NCBI GenBank assembly: GCA_937921485.1
Contig: CAKZSV010000007.1
Coordinates: 141,530-205,529 of the forward strand
Direction: 5' to 3'
Length of the DNA: 64,000 bases
Origin: an uncultured bacterium
GTDB taxonomy: Bacteria; Spirochaetota; UBA4802; JAGODF01
Below the pieces are notes generated by a model. It had not been told where the DNA came from and made no database searches. It worked only from the letters and a program-made list of their open reading frames with translations. Position numbers and translations under genes: made by a program. Positions 24,645-32,924 of the stretch are shown in pieces; position 1 is the stretch's first letter, and every line of letters begins with the position of its first letter.

Positions 24645-25961
24645 TTACTTCCGTTGCTTTTTTGCTTTCTGAAAAAGATGTTCAATTGAACCCGGTATCT
24701 TAGCAAAAAAACTGTCCATTCTATGAAAATACAGCTTCGTTATCATATAATAAAAAGACAGGCTTTCCGAAACAAGATTATCCCAGCGGCTTTTCAAAAA
24801 TCCAGGCGGACGAAACAAGCTGCGTTCAGAAACTCCCCTGCCCTGTTCGCTTTTTTCTTTAGAGATTCCAATTTGATGTGTCGTCATTACATTCATCCCT
24901 GCAATACTATACGCAATATCATATGGCGCATTCTGATTTTTCACTAAATCAGGAATATCGAGTTCTTTCGATTTTTTCGATGGACTTTCCGGTGCGTTCT
25001 TGCGCAAAGGCTTATTTTTTTTCGTAATGCCGTTTTTATTCGCATGAGTATCGGCGGGTTCTTTTCGTCTTTCAGCTTTCTTTTCGCCGGATTTTGACTG
25101 GTTGGCCCCTTTGGATACAACAAGCTCGCCTGAGCGCTTTTGAACAGGTGTCGCGGTGACATGAGCATGTCCGCCCGATACTACTGGCATAACGCCGGTC
25201 TTTTCCGTATTATTGATACCTGCTCCCTCTTTTGTACCTGCGTGACGCGCAATATGCGCGATATTGCTGCTTGCAAGCGGGCGGGTGAACATAAAACGGG
25301 GTAGCTTATAAGGATTACCGTTTGCCGAGAGAGGAAGCCTGACGGGTTTGCTCACTATGGTAAAACCGGTCGTGTATCCCGCATCGCGCAATGCCTTTTC
25401 GGTTTCCTCAATCGCCAGGCCGAAAGGATAGACAAAGCTGGTTATGGTGATGCCTAGCTTTTCTTCCAGTATTTTTTTAGATTTGTTGATTTCCTGCAGA
25501 AAATCGCTGCGCTTTTCCTGATACAGCTGTTTATTTAATTTTAGGTGAAAATAGCCATGCGCGGCAATGTCACAACCATCGGAAGCAAGGCTTTTAAGCT
25601 GCGACCAATTCATGGCATATTCTTTTTTTCCGATGATATTGGGATAAATGGAAAGAAGCGGCTTTATCCCCATAGGCTTGAATACTTCATGGTATGCTTT
25701 GTACACGCTGTGATTTCCGTCATCAATGGTCACAAGGATATTCTTTTTGCCGGTGATATTCCCCGAAAGCAGATCGCGGTAGGAGACAAACGTAAAGCCC
25801 CGCTGTTTGAAATAATGAAGATGTGCTTTCAGCTCTTCAATGGAAAAATCATAAGGGACACCGGGTCTCCCCAAAAAAGAATGGTAGCACAGCACATACA
25901 GTTCCGCTTGCGCCGAAGCAGTCAGCGCGAAAAAGACCATTGCCGATATGATGATTCTCAT
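24645..25961 (-). CDS. Exported polysaccharide deacetylase (NodB domain)
   Basis: 438 residues with a clear signal peptide (MRIIISAMVFFALTASAQA). The NodB domain covers about 20-230: VLCYHSF at the start, the catalytic VTIDDGNHS motif at about 76-84 and the metal-binding AHGYFH at about 134-139. Carbohydrate esterase family 4 enzymes remove N- or O-acetyl groups from peptidoglycan or polysaccharide. Residues 240-370 are a low-complexity Lys/Glu/Pro linker, and the last 70 are Phe/Tyr-rich. No cell-wall binding repeat is visible. It is transcribed divergently from the HAMP-like protein gene. Confidence 0.85.
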   Translation of the reverse strand: MRIIISAMVFFALTASAQAELYVLCYHSFLGRPGVPYDFSIEELKAHLHYFKQRGFTFVSYRDLLSGNITGKKNILVTIDDGNHSVYKAYHEVFKPMGIKPLLSIYPNIIGKKEYAMNWSQLKSLASDGCDIAAHGYFHLKLNKQLYQEKRSDFLQEINKSKKILEEKLGITITSFVYPFGLAIEETEKALRDAGYTTGFTIVSKPVRLPLSANGNPYKLPRFMFTRPLASSNIAHIARHAGTKEGAGINNTEKTGVMPVVSGGHAHVTATPVQKRSGELVVSKGANQSKSGEKKAERRKEPADTHANKNGITKKNKPLRKNAPESPSKKSKELDIPDLVKNQNAPYDIAYSIAGMNVMTTHQIGISKEKSEQGRGVSERSLFRPPGFLKSRWDNLVSESLSFYYMITKLYFHRMDSFFAKIPGSIEHLFQKAKKQRK

Positions 25962-26128
25962 ATATATCCGCCTTTATTTCGGAGTTTCGCGAAGAATATG
26001 GCATCTTTGCAGAAAAGCACTTTGAAGCCGTTTCTTCTCACTTTGAAAAAATAATTGACATTCGCAAATAATAACCAATGATTCATTCAATAAACACATA
26101 CAATAAACACATGCCGGAGAAAGAATTA

Positions 26129-26764
26129 ATGAATAAACGCACTCAATATTTAATCGACAAAAAATTTCAGCTTCGACAGACATTCTCTCTCATCGGGATT
26201 AAATTTTCCATCATAGCGCTCATAATCGGCGCAATTGCGTTCAACGCCGCATATAATAACAATCAGCTGAGCACAAATAACCGGCAATTGCGGAGTATTA
26301 TAGAAAATCAGTCGAATGTTATTATTATTCAGGACAATAATGTCGAAGCGTTGCTCACCTATTCCCAGTATGTCAAGGATAAAACGCATCAGCGCGCAAT
26401 ACTGGATGTGGCACGCCAGCATGGGACGAACATGAAAACCGTACGGCAGAATATCACCACAATGGAAGATATTATTCGGCATAACGAAAATATCATATCG
26501 TATAACACGCTTCTGCTTGTGGCTGTATGTCTCTTCGTGCTTGCCCAGGGGGTATTTCTCTATTTTATGCTGATTCGAAAAACTCACCGGATTTCCGGAC
26601 CGATTTATGTTATCTCGAACTATATGAAACAAATCACAGAAGGCAAAATTCCGGAGCACGTGAGAAAACTCCGGAAAAACGACGAGTTGCAGGAATTTTA
26701 TGATATATTCGCAAAAATGGTTGAGAGCATAAAAAATCGCCTCAAAGACAAAAAAGAAGCTTGA
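26129..26764 (+). CDS. Two-helix membrane protein with HAMP-like C-terminus
   Basis: 211 residues. Membrane helices at about 20-40 and 128-150 flank an 85-residue periplasmic region. After the second helix comes ISGPIYVISNYMKQITEGK and a helical tail, which is the HAMP linker pattern of sensor proteins. There is no kinase, cyclase or methyl-accepting domain, so it is a short HAMP protein with an unknown partner. I chose the ATG at 26129 because GGAGAAAG lies about eight bases upstream. It is followed by tRNA-Gly. Confidence 0.7.
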   Translation: MNKRTQYLIDKKFQLRQTFSLIGIKFSIIALIIGAIAFNAAYNNNQLSTNNRQLRSIIENQSNVIIIQDNNVEALLTYSQYVKDKTHQRAILDVARQHGTNMKTVRQNITTMEDIIRHNENIISYNTLLLVAVCLFVLAQGVFLYFMLIRKTHRISGPIYVISNYMKQITEGKIPEHVRKLRKNDELQEFYDIFAKMVESIKNRLKDKKEA

Positions 26765-26809
26765 AAAATTTCCAAGAGTTTACCTCATGTTGCAAATGAA
26801 ATGCTTTTT

Positions 26810-26881
26810 GCGGGTGTAATTCAGTGGTAGAATGTCAGCTTCCCAAGCTGAACGTCGCGAGTTCGAGTCTCGTCACCCGCT
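26810..26881 (+). tRNA. tRNA-Gly (CCC)
   Basis: A 72-base cloverleaf: GCGGGTG pairs with CACCCGC, the anticodon loop is TTCCCAA with anticodon CCC, and the T arm is GCGAGTTCGAGTCTCGT. The discriminator is T as in other Gly tRNAs. CCA is not encoded. Confidence 0.95.
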
Positions 26882-27002
26882 CAGGAATGCAAATGCGTTT
26901 AGTTTTCCATATTTCTTTCGGGGTGCGCGCCTTTTTTCATTTTCTCGAACACCGAAACAGTAATAGCTCTTATTAATTTCAAAAGTATTTGAGGTAGTAA
27001 CT

Positions 27003-27125
27003 ATGAAGGAATCGCCGGAGAGGCGGAACAGCCATCGCGATTTCAACAACGCTCATAACGAGCATCCAGAAGAACCTGAACCGCAATTACCGATGCAAAC
27101 GGTCTGCGGCAACATGTGCTCATAA
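27003..27125 (+). CDS. Leader peptide upstream of mgtE (40 codons, Glu/Pro-rich)
   Basis: A short ORF of 40 codons with GAGG eight bases before its ATG, ending at TAA 27123-27125. It begins MKESPERRN, and residues 21-30 read HPEEPEPQLP. Such Asp/Glu/Pro stretches destabilise translating ribosomes at low Mg2+ in the mgtA (MgtL) and mgtC leaders of enteric bacteria. The sequence is otherwise unrelated to them. The ORF ends 60 bases before the mgtE start, with a hairpin between. Regulation of MgtE by this peptide is inference. Confidence 0.5.
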   Translation: MKESPERRNSHRDFNNAHNEHPEEPEPQLPMQTVCGNMCS

Positions 27126-27145
27126 TCGCAAAAACAGTTTGCCTC

Positions 27146-27168
27146 GGGCCGCGTTGAGTTGTTGGCCC
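27146..27168 (+). promoter_or_regulatory. Hairpin next to the mgtE ribosome-binding site
   Basis: GGGCC pairs with GGCCC around a 13-base loop; six bases later is GGAGG of mgtE. The loop contains GCGTTG, which can pair with CAACGC inside the leader ORF (27047-27052). A ribosome paused over the leader could therefore change the structure. Confidence 0.4.
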
Positions 27169-27184
27169 AATATGGAGGTAAACC

Positions 27185-28564
27185 ATGACCAACCCTTTAC
27201 TGATTCCTGAACTCCGTGAAATGATTGAACGTAGCGATACCTTATCGCTCAAGGAATTTTGCGAAGATCTTCATCCAAAACTAATCGCCGAACTCATTTC
27301 CGGATTGAAACCAAGGGAAATCTGGTCAATCCTTTCCGTAAATAATAACCATCTGCGAGCGGAAATTTACAGCAATATTGATGAAGACCTCCAGATTGAA
27401 TTGATAAGCTCACTTCGCCGCGATGAGATTGTTAGTCTGCTTTCCGATATGCCGCCTGATGACCGAGTTGACCTCATAAAGAAACTGCCCGAAACGATTC
27501 TCGAATCGGTATTGCCGGCGATGGCACAGGCCGAGCGAGAAGACATACGCCGGCTGATTTCGTATAAAGAAGGTACTGCCGGTGCGGCAATGACATCCGA
27601 CTATGCAACCCTCCCGCTGCATCTTACCGCCTCACAGGCTATTGAACACCTTCGGAAAGTTGCCCCCGATAAGGAAACTATCTATTATGCCTATGTTGTC
27701 GATGATAATAGAAAACTCCTGGGATTCGTTTCACTAAAAGATATCATTCTTGCACCCCGCCATGCTCGCGTGGAAGACATCATGCACAGGGATATAATCT
27801 ATGCGCGCGTCAACGACGACCAGGAAGAAGCGGCACAAAAAATACAAAAATACGATTTGCTTGCATTGCCAATTATTGATTCAAACAATACGCTAGTTGG
27901 CATAATCACCCATGACGATGCCTTTGACATCATCACTCAGGAACATACTGAAGATATGGAAAAATTCATGGCAATCGGCGGAAGCCATGAAGCTGGTGCA
28001 TATCTGAAAACATCCACCCTCATACATTTTAAAAACCGCGCTTACTGGATAGTAGGTCTTGCCGCGCTTGGACTTGTATCGGGCATTGTCATCCACACCT
28101 ATGAAAATTTGCTAACCAGCTTTCTCATCCTTGCGCTGTATATGCCGATGGTTGCGGATACAGGCGGCAACACCGGAAGTCAGTCCGCTACCGTCATTGT
28201 CCGTGCGCTTGCGCTCGGAGAAATTCGTACCCGTGATATATTAAAAGTGCTTTTTAAAGAATTCAAAATTTCACTTCTTCTCGCGCTCATATTGAGTATG
28301 CTTTCGTGGATAAAAGTGATGTTTCTCTCAAGCGGGAGCGATATTCCGGCGGGTTATTCCCTTGGAAGAATTGCATTCACAATTGCCGTTGCTCTCGGAT
28401 TACAGGTGATAACGGCCACGCTTATAGGTGCATTTCTCCCTCTTGCCGCTTCAAAGCTGAAACTTGACCCTGCAGTTGTCGCAAGCCCGGCACTCACGAC
28501 TATCGTGGACATCACAGGACTCCTGCTGTACTTTTTTACCGCGAGGTTTTTGCTGGGTATTTAG
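27185..28564 (+). CDS. mgtE: Magnesium transporter MgtE
   Basis: 459 residues, full length. The superhelical N domain is at about 1-130 (repeated DLQIELISSL, MPPDDRVDLIKKLP), the tandem CBS domains at about 135-250 and the five-helix channel at about 270-459. The selectivity region VADTGGNTGSQSATVIVRAL is intact. The channel admits Mg2+ and closes when the cytosolic domains bind it. The start ATG is preceded by GGAGG. It lies downstream of a 60-base spacer, hairpin and leader ORF. Confidence 0.95.
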   Translation: MTNPLLIPELREMIERSDTLSLKEFCEDLHPKLIAELISGLKPREIWSILSVNNNHLRAEIYSNIDEDLQIELISSLRRDEIVSLLSDMPPDDRVDLIKKLPETILESVLPAMAQAEREDIRRLISYKEGTAGAAMTSDYATLPLHLTASQAIEHLRKVAPDKETIYYAYVVDDNRKLLGFVSLKDIILAPRHARVEDIMHRDIIYARVNDDQEEAAQKIQKYDLLALPIIDSNNTLVGIITHDDAFDIITQEHTEDMEKFMAIGGSHEAGAYLKTSTLIHFKNRAYWIVGLAALGLVSGIVIHTYENLLTSFLILALYMPMVADTGGNTGSQSATVIVRALALGEIRTRDILKVLFKEFKISLLLALILSMLSWIKVMFLSSGSDIPAGYSLGRIAFTIAVALGLQVITATLIGAFLPLAASKLKLDPAVVASPALTTIVDITGLLLYFFTARFLLGI

Positions 28565-28580
28565 CAAACAAGGTTGTGCT

Positions 28581-31028
28581 TTATTTGAGTTTCCAGGTAT
28601 ACAGCCTGTAGCGCAGCGCATTGAATCCGAAGGCAATTCGGTTTCCAAACCCGAGCGTCACAAGCCCGAGTGCCAATCCTGCAAGCGCTATTGAAATAGT
28701 CTTCCATCGCAGCGCGATTTTATCAAGAACGTACTCTGAATATCGTAGAACCGGCGACGAAACCACCGGTACATCGATAACAAATTCCCGTATCTGAGGT
28801 TCGGTCCAGAAATACCGTTTGGTTCCGCCTTCCTGCCTGAAATATTTAGCCCGGTATGCCAGGTAATATTTCCCGTTTTTTAGATTTTTTATACTAAAGA
28901 CATTGCTTTTGAGGTTCAGCATTTCACCGACTGAAGGCTTCCTGGTATCCAAAACAATTGAATATCCTTCGATATTTTTTTCTGAAATATTGCGCGGAGA
29001 TATATACACGTCAAAGGAATTTGTGGGATACGCCCTTGCGGTATCAAAAGGGAAGCGCAAATCGATTATCGGACCTGATACGCGCGGGCGTATTTTCGTT
29101 TCAGCGACTCCTCCCGCGGTTTCTTTATCCTGCAGATCCTTCGCTATCTTCTTTATTTTTTCAATATCGAGTTCGGCTGCGCTTCCGACGATAATTTCAT
29201 AGCTGAACATCGTTCCAGGCGTATTTGTTTTATCCACGGTTCGAAGCGTAAAAAAGTATCGGCCTTCTTCCAGTCCTGTGTATTTTATGGAAAAGTCGGT
29301 GGTGAATTTTTTCGGTTCCTCTACCGTGTCTTTCGTCAATCCCACCAAAAATCCTTTTACGCGGATGAGATCATTCGGATTCACTTCCCATTTGAATTCT
29401 GCGTCTTTATTGTTTTCAGGAGTACCCTCGCGATGGGTCGTCGATTTCAATTCTGAAATCTGCGCAGGCGAACGGGATATTTGGAGTTTGTAGTGTACGG
29501 TTTTGCTGACGTTTCCCGCGTTGTCGATTGCGCGCACATGCACATAATGCACTCCGTCATCCAAGAGTACCGTCTGATATCTGGTTATTCTGCCGGGTAT
29601 GGTTTCAACGTCGGGAGGATTGTAGTTCGGGTCCTGATTTACCACAATCGAATAGAATTTGATGCCCGCTTCGTCTTCCGGCGGAGTTATTTCAATGAGC
29701 GCTGAAGGGGCGCGCGACCATCTGTCTTCTGGATGCGTCAGGGAGGCGACGACCGGCGGTGCGACGAAAATGTCGGTATAGTTTGTTAGTATTCTGCTGC
29801 CTTCCCTCCAGGCAACGATGACTTTTTTGTCAGAGCTAAGTGCTACCGGTGCAACTGCCGGAATATCGGGTTTCGATATCATTGAAGAAGGGGGCATCTT
29901 GCCATCTTCCAGCGAAAGCTTCCGTGAATACAGCGCAGGCTGCCGTCCCCGTAAATCATACCATATAAAAAGCAGTTCATCACTGCTTGATTGCACCACC
30001 GAAGGGGAATAGCAGTTCGCATTTGTATCGGATATCTTGACCGGAGCTTCCCACGTCTCACCGCCATTTTTGCTCGTAGAAAGCCAGATTCCCCAGGTCT
30101 TATCCCGGTTGTTCTGATATGCCACATACACAGTATTACCCACGACTTCCACAGAGGGGGATGCGCTGCTTCCAAGCCCATAGGTGATGGGGCGGCTTTT
30201 GCTGAAAGATGAACCGTAATTGGATGATTTTAAGAAATATAAATCATCGGTGAACTGTTTGACGGCAAATTTTCTCCCCTGCCATACAACAAATATTTCG
30301 CTGCCCCTGAAACGAACAGCAGGAAAGAAAGCGCCTCGCATACCTTCCGTCATATCGACCAGCTTCCTCGGCATTTCAAATGTTTTTCCGTCATCGCTGA
30401 CGGAATAGAAAAGATTGAATGTATCGCCGCGCAGCGCATGATAGAAAATATGCAGGCGGTTTCTGTCATCATATTCTATTACGGGGAGCATATCCATGTC
30501 GCTATCGGTCATGCTGTCTCTGATGATGCCTATCTCAACGGGTTCGCTCCAGGAAGCCCCCATGTCCGCAGACAGTGAATAGAAAAGGCGGCTGTTCGAT
30601 TTCGGCGGGACGATATTCTGCCACGCGACCGCCACATGTCCAGGCGAGGATATCGCCGCAACCGGATTGTGGTCAAGTGTGCCGCTAACTTTTGCTACTT
30701 TTATTGGCGCAAGATAGCTTTTTCCGCCGTTGAGGGAAAGCGAGGCATAGACATAATGAATGCGCTCTTTTTTTTCAAACTCGCTTCCATGATACACGAC
30801 GGCAATAATGCTTCCCCGCCGTACGATATTCGGGTTTTTCGCTTCGATATAGGGGGGAGAAACAAAAAAGCTTCTCTCCCACCCCACCGGATATGTTGCA
30901 ACCGATGATGGTCGGAAAACGTTGATAACGATGAGGGCGGATGAAGCAAAGATGGCTATCCACTGGAATACTCTCAGCAGCGGGTAACGAGTATACAGAA
31001 ATATAATGGAATATAAAAAACGCCTCAT
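28581..31028 (-). CDS. Membrane-anchored Asp-box (sialidase-like) beta-propeller protein
   Basis: 815 residues. An N-terminal anchor (VFQWIAIFASSALIVI) is followed by Asp-box repeats: SLNGGKSYLAP, SADMGASWSEP, SDDGKTFEMP, SSNYGSSFSKS and SKNGGETWEAP, the pattern of sialidase-type beta-propellers. After about residue 420 there are two or three Ig/fibronectin-like modules (HPEDRWSRAP and DNAGNVSKTVHYKLQISRSP), then a C-terminal hydrophobic helix (ISIALAGLALGLVTLGFG). No catalytic Arg triad or FRIP motif was evident, so sialidase activity is unproven. It ends near mgtE in convergent orientation. The ATG at 31028 gives the compact N-terminus. Confidence 0.75.
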   Translation of the reverse strand: MRRFLYSIIFLYTRYPLLRVFQWIAIFASSALIVINVFRPSSVATYPVGWERSFFVSPPYIEAKNPNIVRRGSIIAVVYHGSEFEKKERIHYVYASLSLNGGKSYLAPIKVAKVSGTLDHNPVAAISSPGHVAVAWQNIVPPKSNSRLFYSLSADMGASWSEPVEIGIIRDSMTDSDMDMLPVIEYDDRNRLHIFYHALRGDTFNLFYSVSDDGKTFEMPRKLVDMTEGMRGAFFPAVRFRGSEIFVVWQGRKFAVKQFTDDLYFLKSSNYGSSFSKSRPITYGLGSSASPSVEVVGNTVYVAYQNNRDKTWGIWLSTSKNGGETWEAPVKISDTNANCYSPSVVQSSSDELLFIWYDLRGRQPALYSRKLSLEDGKMPPSSMISKPDIPAVAPVALSSDKKVIVAWREGSRILTNYTDIFVAPPVVASLTHPEDRWSRAPSALIEITPPEDEAGIKFYSIVVNQDPNYNPPDVETIPGRITRYQTVLLDDGVHYVHVRAIDNAGNVSKTVHYKLQISRSPAQISELKSTTHREGTPENNKDAEFKWEVNPNDLIRVKGFLVGLTKDTVEEPKKFTTDFSIKYTGLEEGRYFFTLRTVDKTNTPGTMFSYEIIVGSAAELDIEKIKKIAKDLQDKETAGGVAETKIRPRVSGPIIDLRFPFDTARAYPTNSFDVYISPRNISEKNIEGYSIVLDTRKPSVGEMLNLKSNVFSIKNLKNGKYYLAYRAKYFRQEGGTKRYFWTEPQIREFVIDVPVVSSPVLRYSEYVLDKIALRWKTISIALAGLALGLVTLGFGNRIAFGFNALRYRLYTWKLK

Positions 31029-31127
31029 ATTTATATTATCCTGCAAAAAAAAGAAATACGCAAGCATTTTTCTGCGTAATCACCATAGCAGGAATGGTAC
31101 TGCAGCGGTATATTCTTTGAATGATTG

Positions 31128-31661
31128 TTAAAACGTATCGACCGGCTCTTCAGCATAACGGTAATACCACTTAACCCATAGCGAGGCTTTCGGCAACAGT
31201 TGTTTTTCGATTTCTGCAAATGATGGGTCTTTCGCAATCAATGCTTTTTTGAGTTGCGCGTGAAATTCTTCAGTCGGCGGCAAAAGGTAGTTTTTGCAAT
31301 AGGTGAAATTTTTCCAGTCGCGCCGTTTTTCGAAATATTCGACTTTATGATTGACTGCAAGATGCATTTTCAATGCCACATCAAAAAGCTGAACCAAATC
31401 GTCCCTGGAAGCGGAATTCAGTATTTTCGCAAGCTCACGTTCCTGCGCCACGGATGGTTTGCCGGTATTCAAAACGCGGTACATGTATGTGATATCATAC
31501 CGATGATTATATCCGATATTGAAATCAATGGTTTCAGCGGTGTTTATCAAAAGCTTTTCTGTTTTCGGATTAATGTACGGATGTCTGTGTTCACTGCTGG
31601 CGAACGCACCTGCTGTTGCTATCAGCATGATAATCAAAAATACGATAATTATGTTTTTCAT
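31128..31661 (-). CDS. Small exported protein of unknown function
   Basis: 177 residues with a signal peptide (MKNIIIVFLIIMLIATAGAFA). The mature part is helical and basic/aromatic, with YNHRYDITYMYRVLNTGKPS and WYYRYAEEPVDTF at the end. I do not recognise the family. The ATG overlaps the stop codon of the NeuB-like gene by four bases (ATGA), so the two are translationally coupled, which points to a role in the same cell-surface sugar pathway, but this is only positional. Confidence 0.6.
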   Translation of the reverse strand: MKNIIIVFLIIMLIATAGAFASSEHRHPYINPKTEKLLINTAETIDFNIGYNHRYDITYMYRVLNTGKPSVAQERELAKILNSASRDDLVQLFDVALKMHLAVNHKVEYFEKRRDWKNFTYCKNYLLPPTEEFHAQLKKALIAKDPSFAEIEKQLLPKASLWVKWYYRYAEEPVDTF

Positions 31662-32692
31662 TCAAAATACTCCATTTTCAGTAAAGAATCTTCTTCAATA
31701 TTCACACGCGCGGTTTTCCCTATGATGTTCTCCTGCAAGGAAGGTGGAATACCAACCCCGGGCCGCTTCGCGGCGATGTCGTCGGGGGTGATTTTTTTCC
31801 CCGGAGGAATAAATCTTTTTGCATAAAGACTTCGCCGTGCTGATTTTGCAACTTCTTTTTGATGCGCATCATAGTCGATAGAACCGTCGCCAAGCATGGC
31901 CACCGCTATCCGACAGGCGTGTATCATTTCGCGGAATTGAACGGGGTCAAGTGAGACAGATGCATCAGGACATTTGAAATCGCGCGCAAGCGTGAAATGC
32001 TTTTCAAAAATCCTTGCGCCGAGAGATGCGGCAAGTGCGGCCGCGCTGCAGTCGGACGAATGATCGGAAAATCCGGCTTCAAGACCAAAGCGTTCGCGAA
32101 GCGATATAATCCGTTTGAGATTTGCGCGCTCCGGCGGCATCGGATAGAGGGACACGCAGTGCAAAAGCGCGATATCAGGAGTTCCGTTTTTACGCAGAGT
32201 TGAAATTGCCCGGTCGATTTCATGTTCCGTGCAGATGCCCGTGGAAAGAATTACCGGCTTTCGCGTTGTTCCAATTAACGCAAGAAGCGGCTCATTGGTA
32301 ACTTCCGATGATGCGATTTTATACAGCGGGACATTGAGCTCTTCAAGAAGCGTGAGGGATGCATCATCAAAGACTGATGAGAAAAAGAGGGTACCCGCTT
32401 TCTTTGCGCATTCAGCAATGCGCACATATTCGTCTTTTGTAAAAGTCAGTTTCCTGAAAAAATCTATCAGGGAATAGTCCCTGTAGTAAGATTTCGATTC
32501 TTCCAGAAGCGATTTTCCGTATGAAGAAAACATCATTTCGGGAACGAAGGTTTGGAATTTTACCGCATCGGCTCCGGCATTTGTCGCTGCGTCAATCATT
32601 TTACATGCGGTATCAATATCGCCATTGTGATTGATGCCGATTTCAGCGATAAAAATAAAATCTTTGTTCTTAAAAATATCTCGAATATTCAT
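31658..32692 (-). CDS. neuB: N-acetylneuraminate synthase family protein (NeuB-like)
   Basis: 344 residues. The N-terminal TIM-barrel NeuB domain shows FIAEIGINHNGD (about 13-24), ADAVKFQTF and STGICTEHEI. A C-terminal SAF domain follows from about 285 (SLYAKRFIPPGKKIT). NeuB-type enzymes condense phosphoenolpyruvate with ManNAc or related sugars to give sialic, legionaminic or pseudaminic acids. Which sugar is used cannot be told. Companion genes (neuA, neuC) are not in the window. Confidence 0.9.
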   Translation of the reverse strand: MNIRDIFKNKDFIFIAEIGINHNGDIDTACKMIDAATNAGADAVKFQTFVPEMMFSSYGKSLLEESKSYYRDYSLIDFFRKLTFTKDEYVRIAECAKKAGTLFFSSVFDDASLTLLEELNVPLYKIASSEVTNEPLLALIGTTRKPVILSTGICTEHEIDRAISTLRKNGTPDIALLHCVSLYPMPPERANLKRIISLRERFGLEAGFSDHSSDCSAAALAASLGARIFEKHFTLARDFKCPDASVSLDPVQFREMIHACRIAVAMLGDGSIDYDAHQKEVAKSARRSLYAKRFIPPGKKITPDDIAAKRPGVGIPPSLQENIIGKTARVNIEEDSLLKMEYFE

Positions 32693-32720
32693 TTCAATGA
32701 AGAATTTTCCTTTTTGTGCA

Positions 32721-32924
32721 TCAGACTTCGAAACTCTTTTTAACGCTACGAATCACGTCAATTAATAAATCGGCAAACTTCAAAAATTTGTACTTTACAA
32801 ATAGATGCATTTTCTTATCAAATGCTTCAATATCTTGTAATGTAAGAGTTATTGTTTTTCGCAGTTCTGTATCGCAGGAAATCAATTTCACGAAATGAGG
32901 TTTATGTATGGGGAAAAAGTTCAT
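32721..32924 (-). CDS. Possible small protein, weakly supported
   Basis: A 67-codon frame on the minus strand in the 215-base gap before glpK. The composition is plausible for a real protein (TELRKTITLTLQDIEAFDKK and FLKFADLLIDVIRSVKKSF), but I see no ribosome site and its start would overlap the divergent glpK start by 17 bases. It may be a decayed gene or chance. Confidence 0.25.
   Translation of the reverse strand: MNFFPIHKPHFVKLISCDTELRKTITLTLQDIEAFDKKMHLFVKYKFLKFADLLIDVIRSVKKSFEV

Noticed and set aside
26882..27184. M-box (ykoK) riboswitch in the mgtE leader
   Set aside because: I could not find the GAGGCTCCT-type core, the GACGCCAATGGGTCAACA block or the usual three-way layout; the leader ORF explains the region better.
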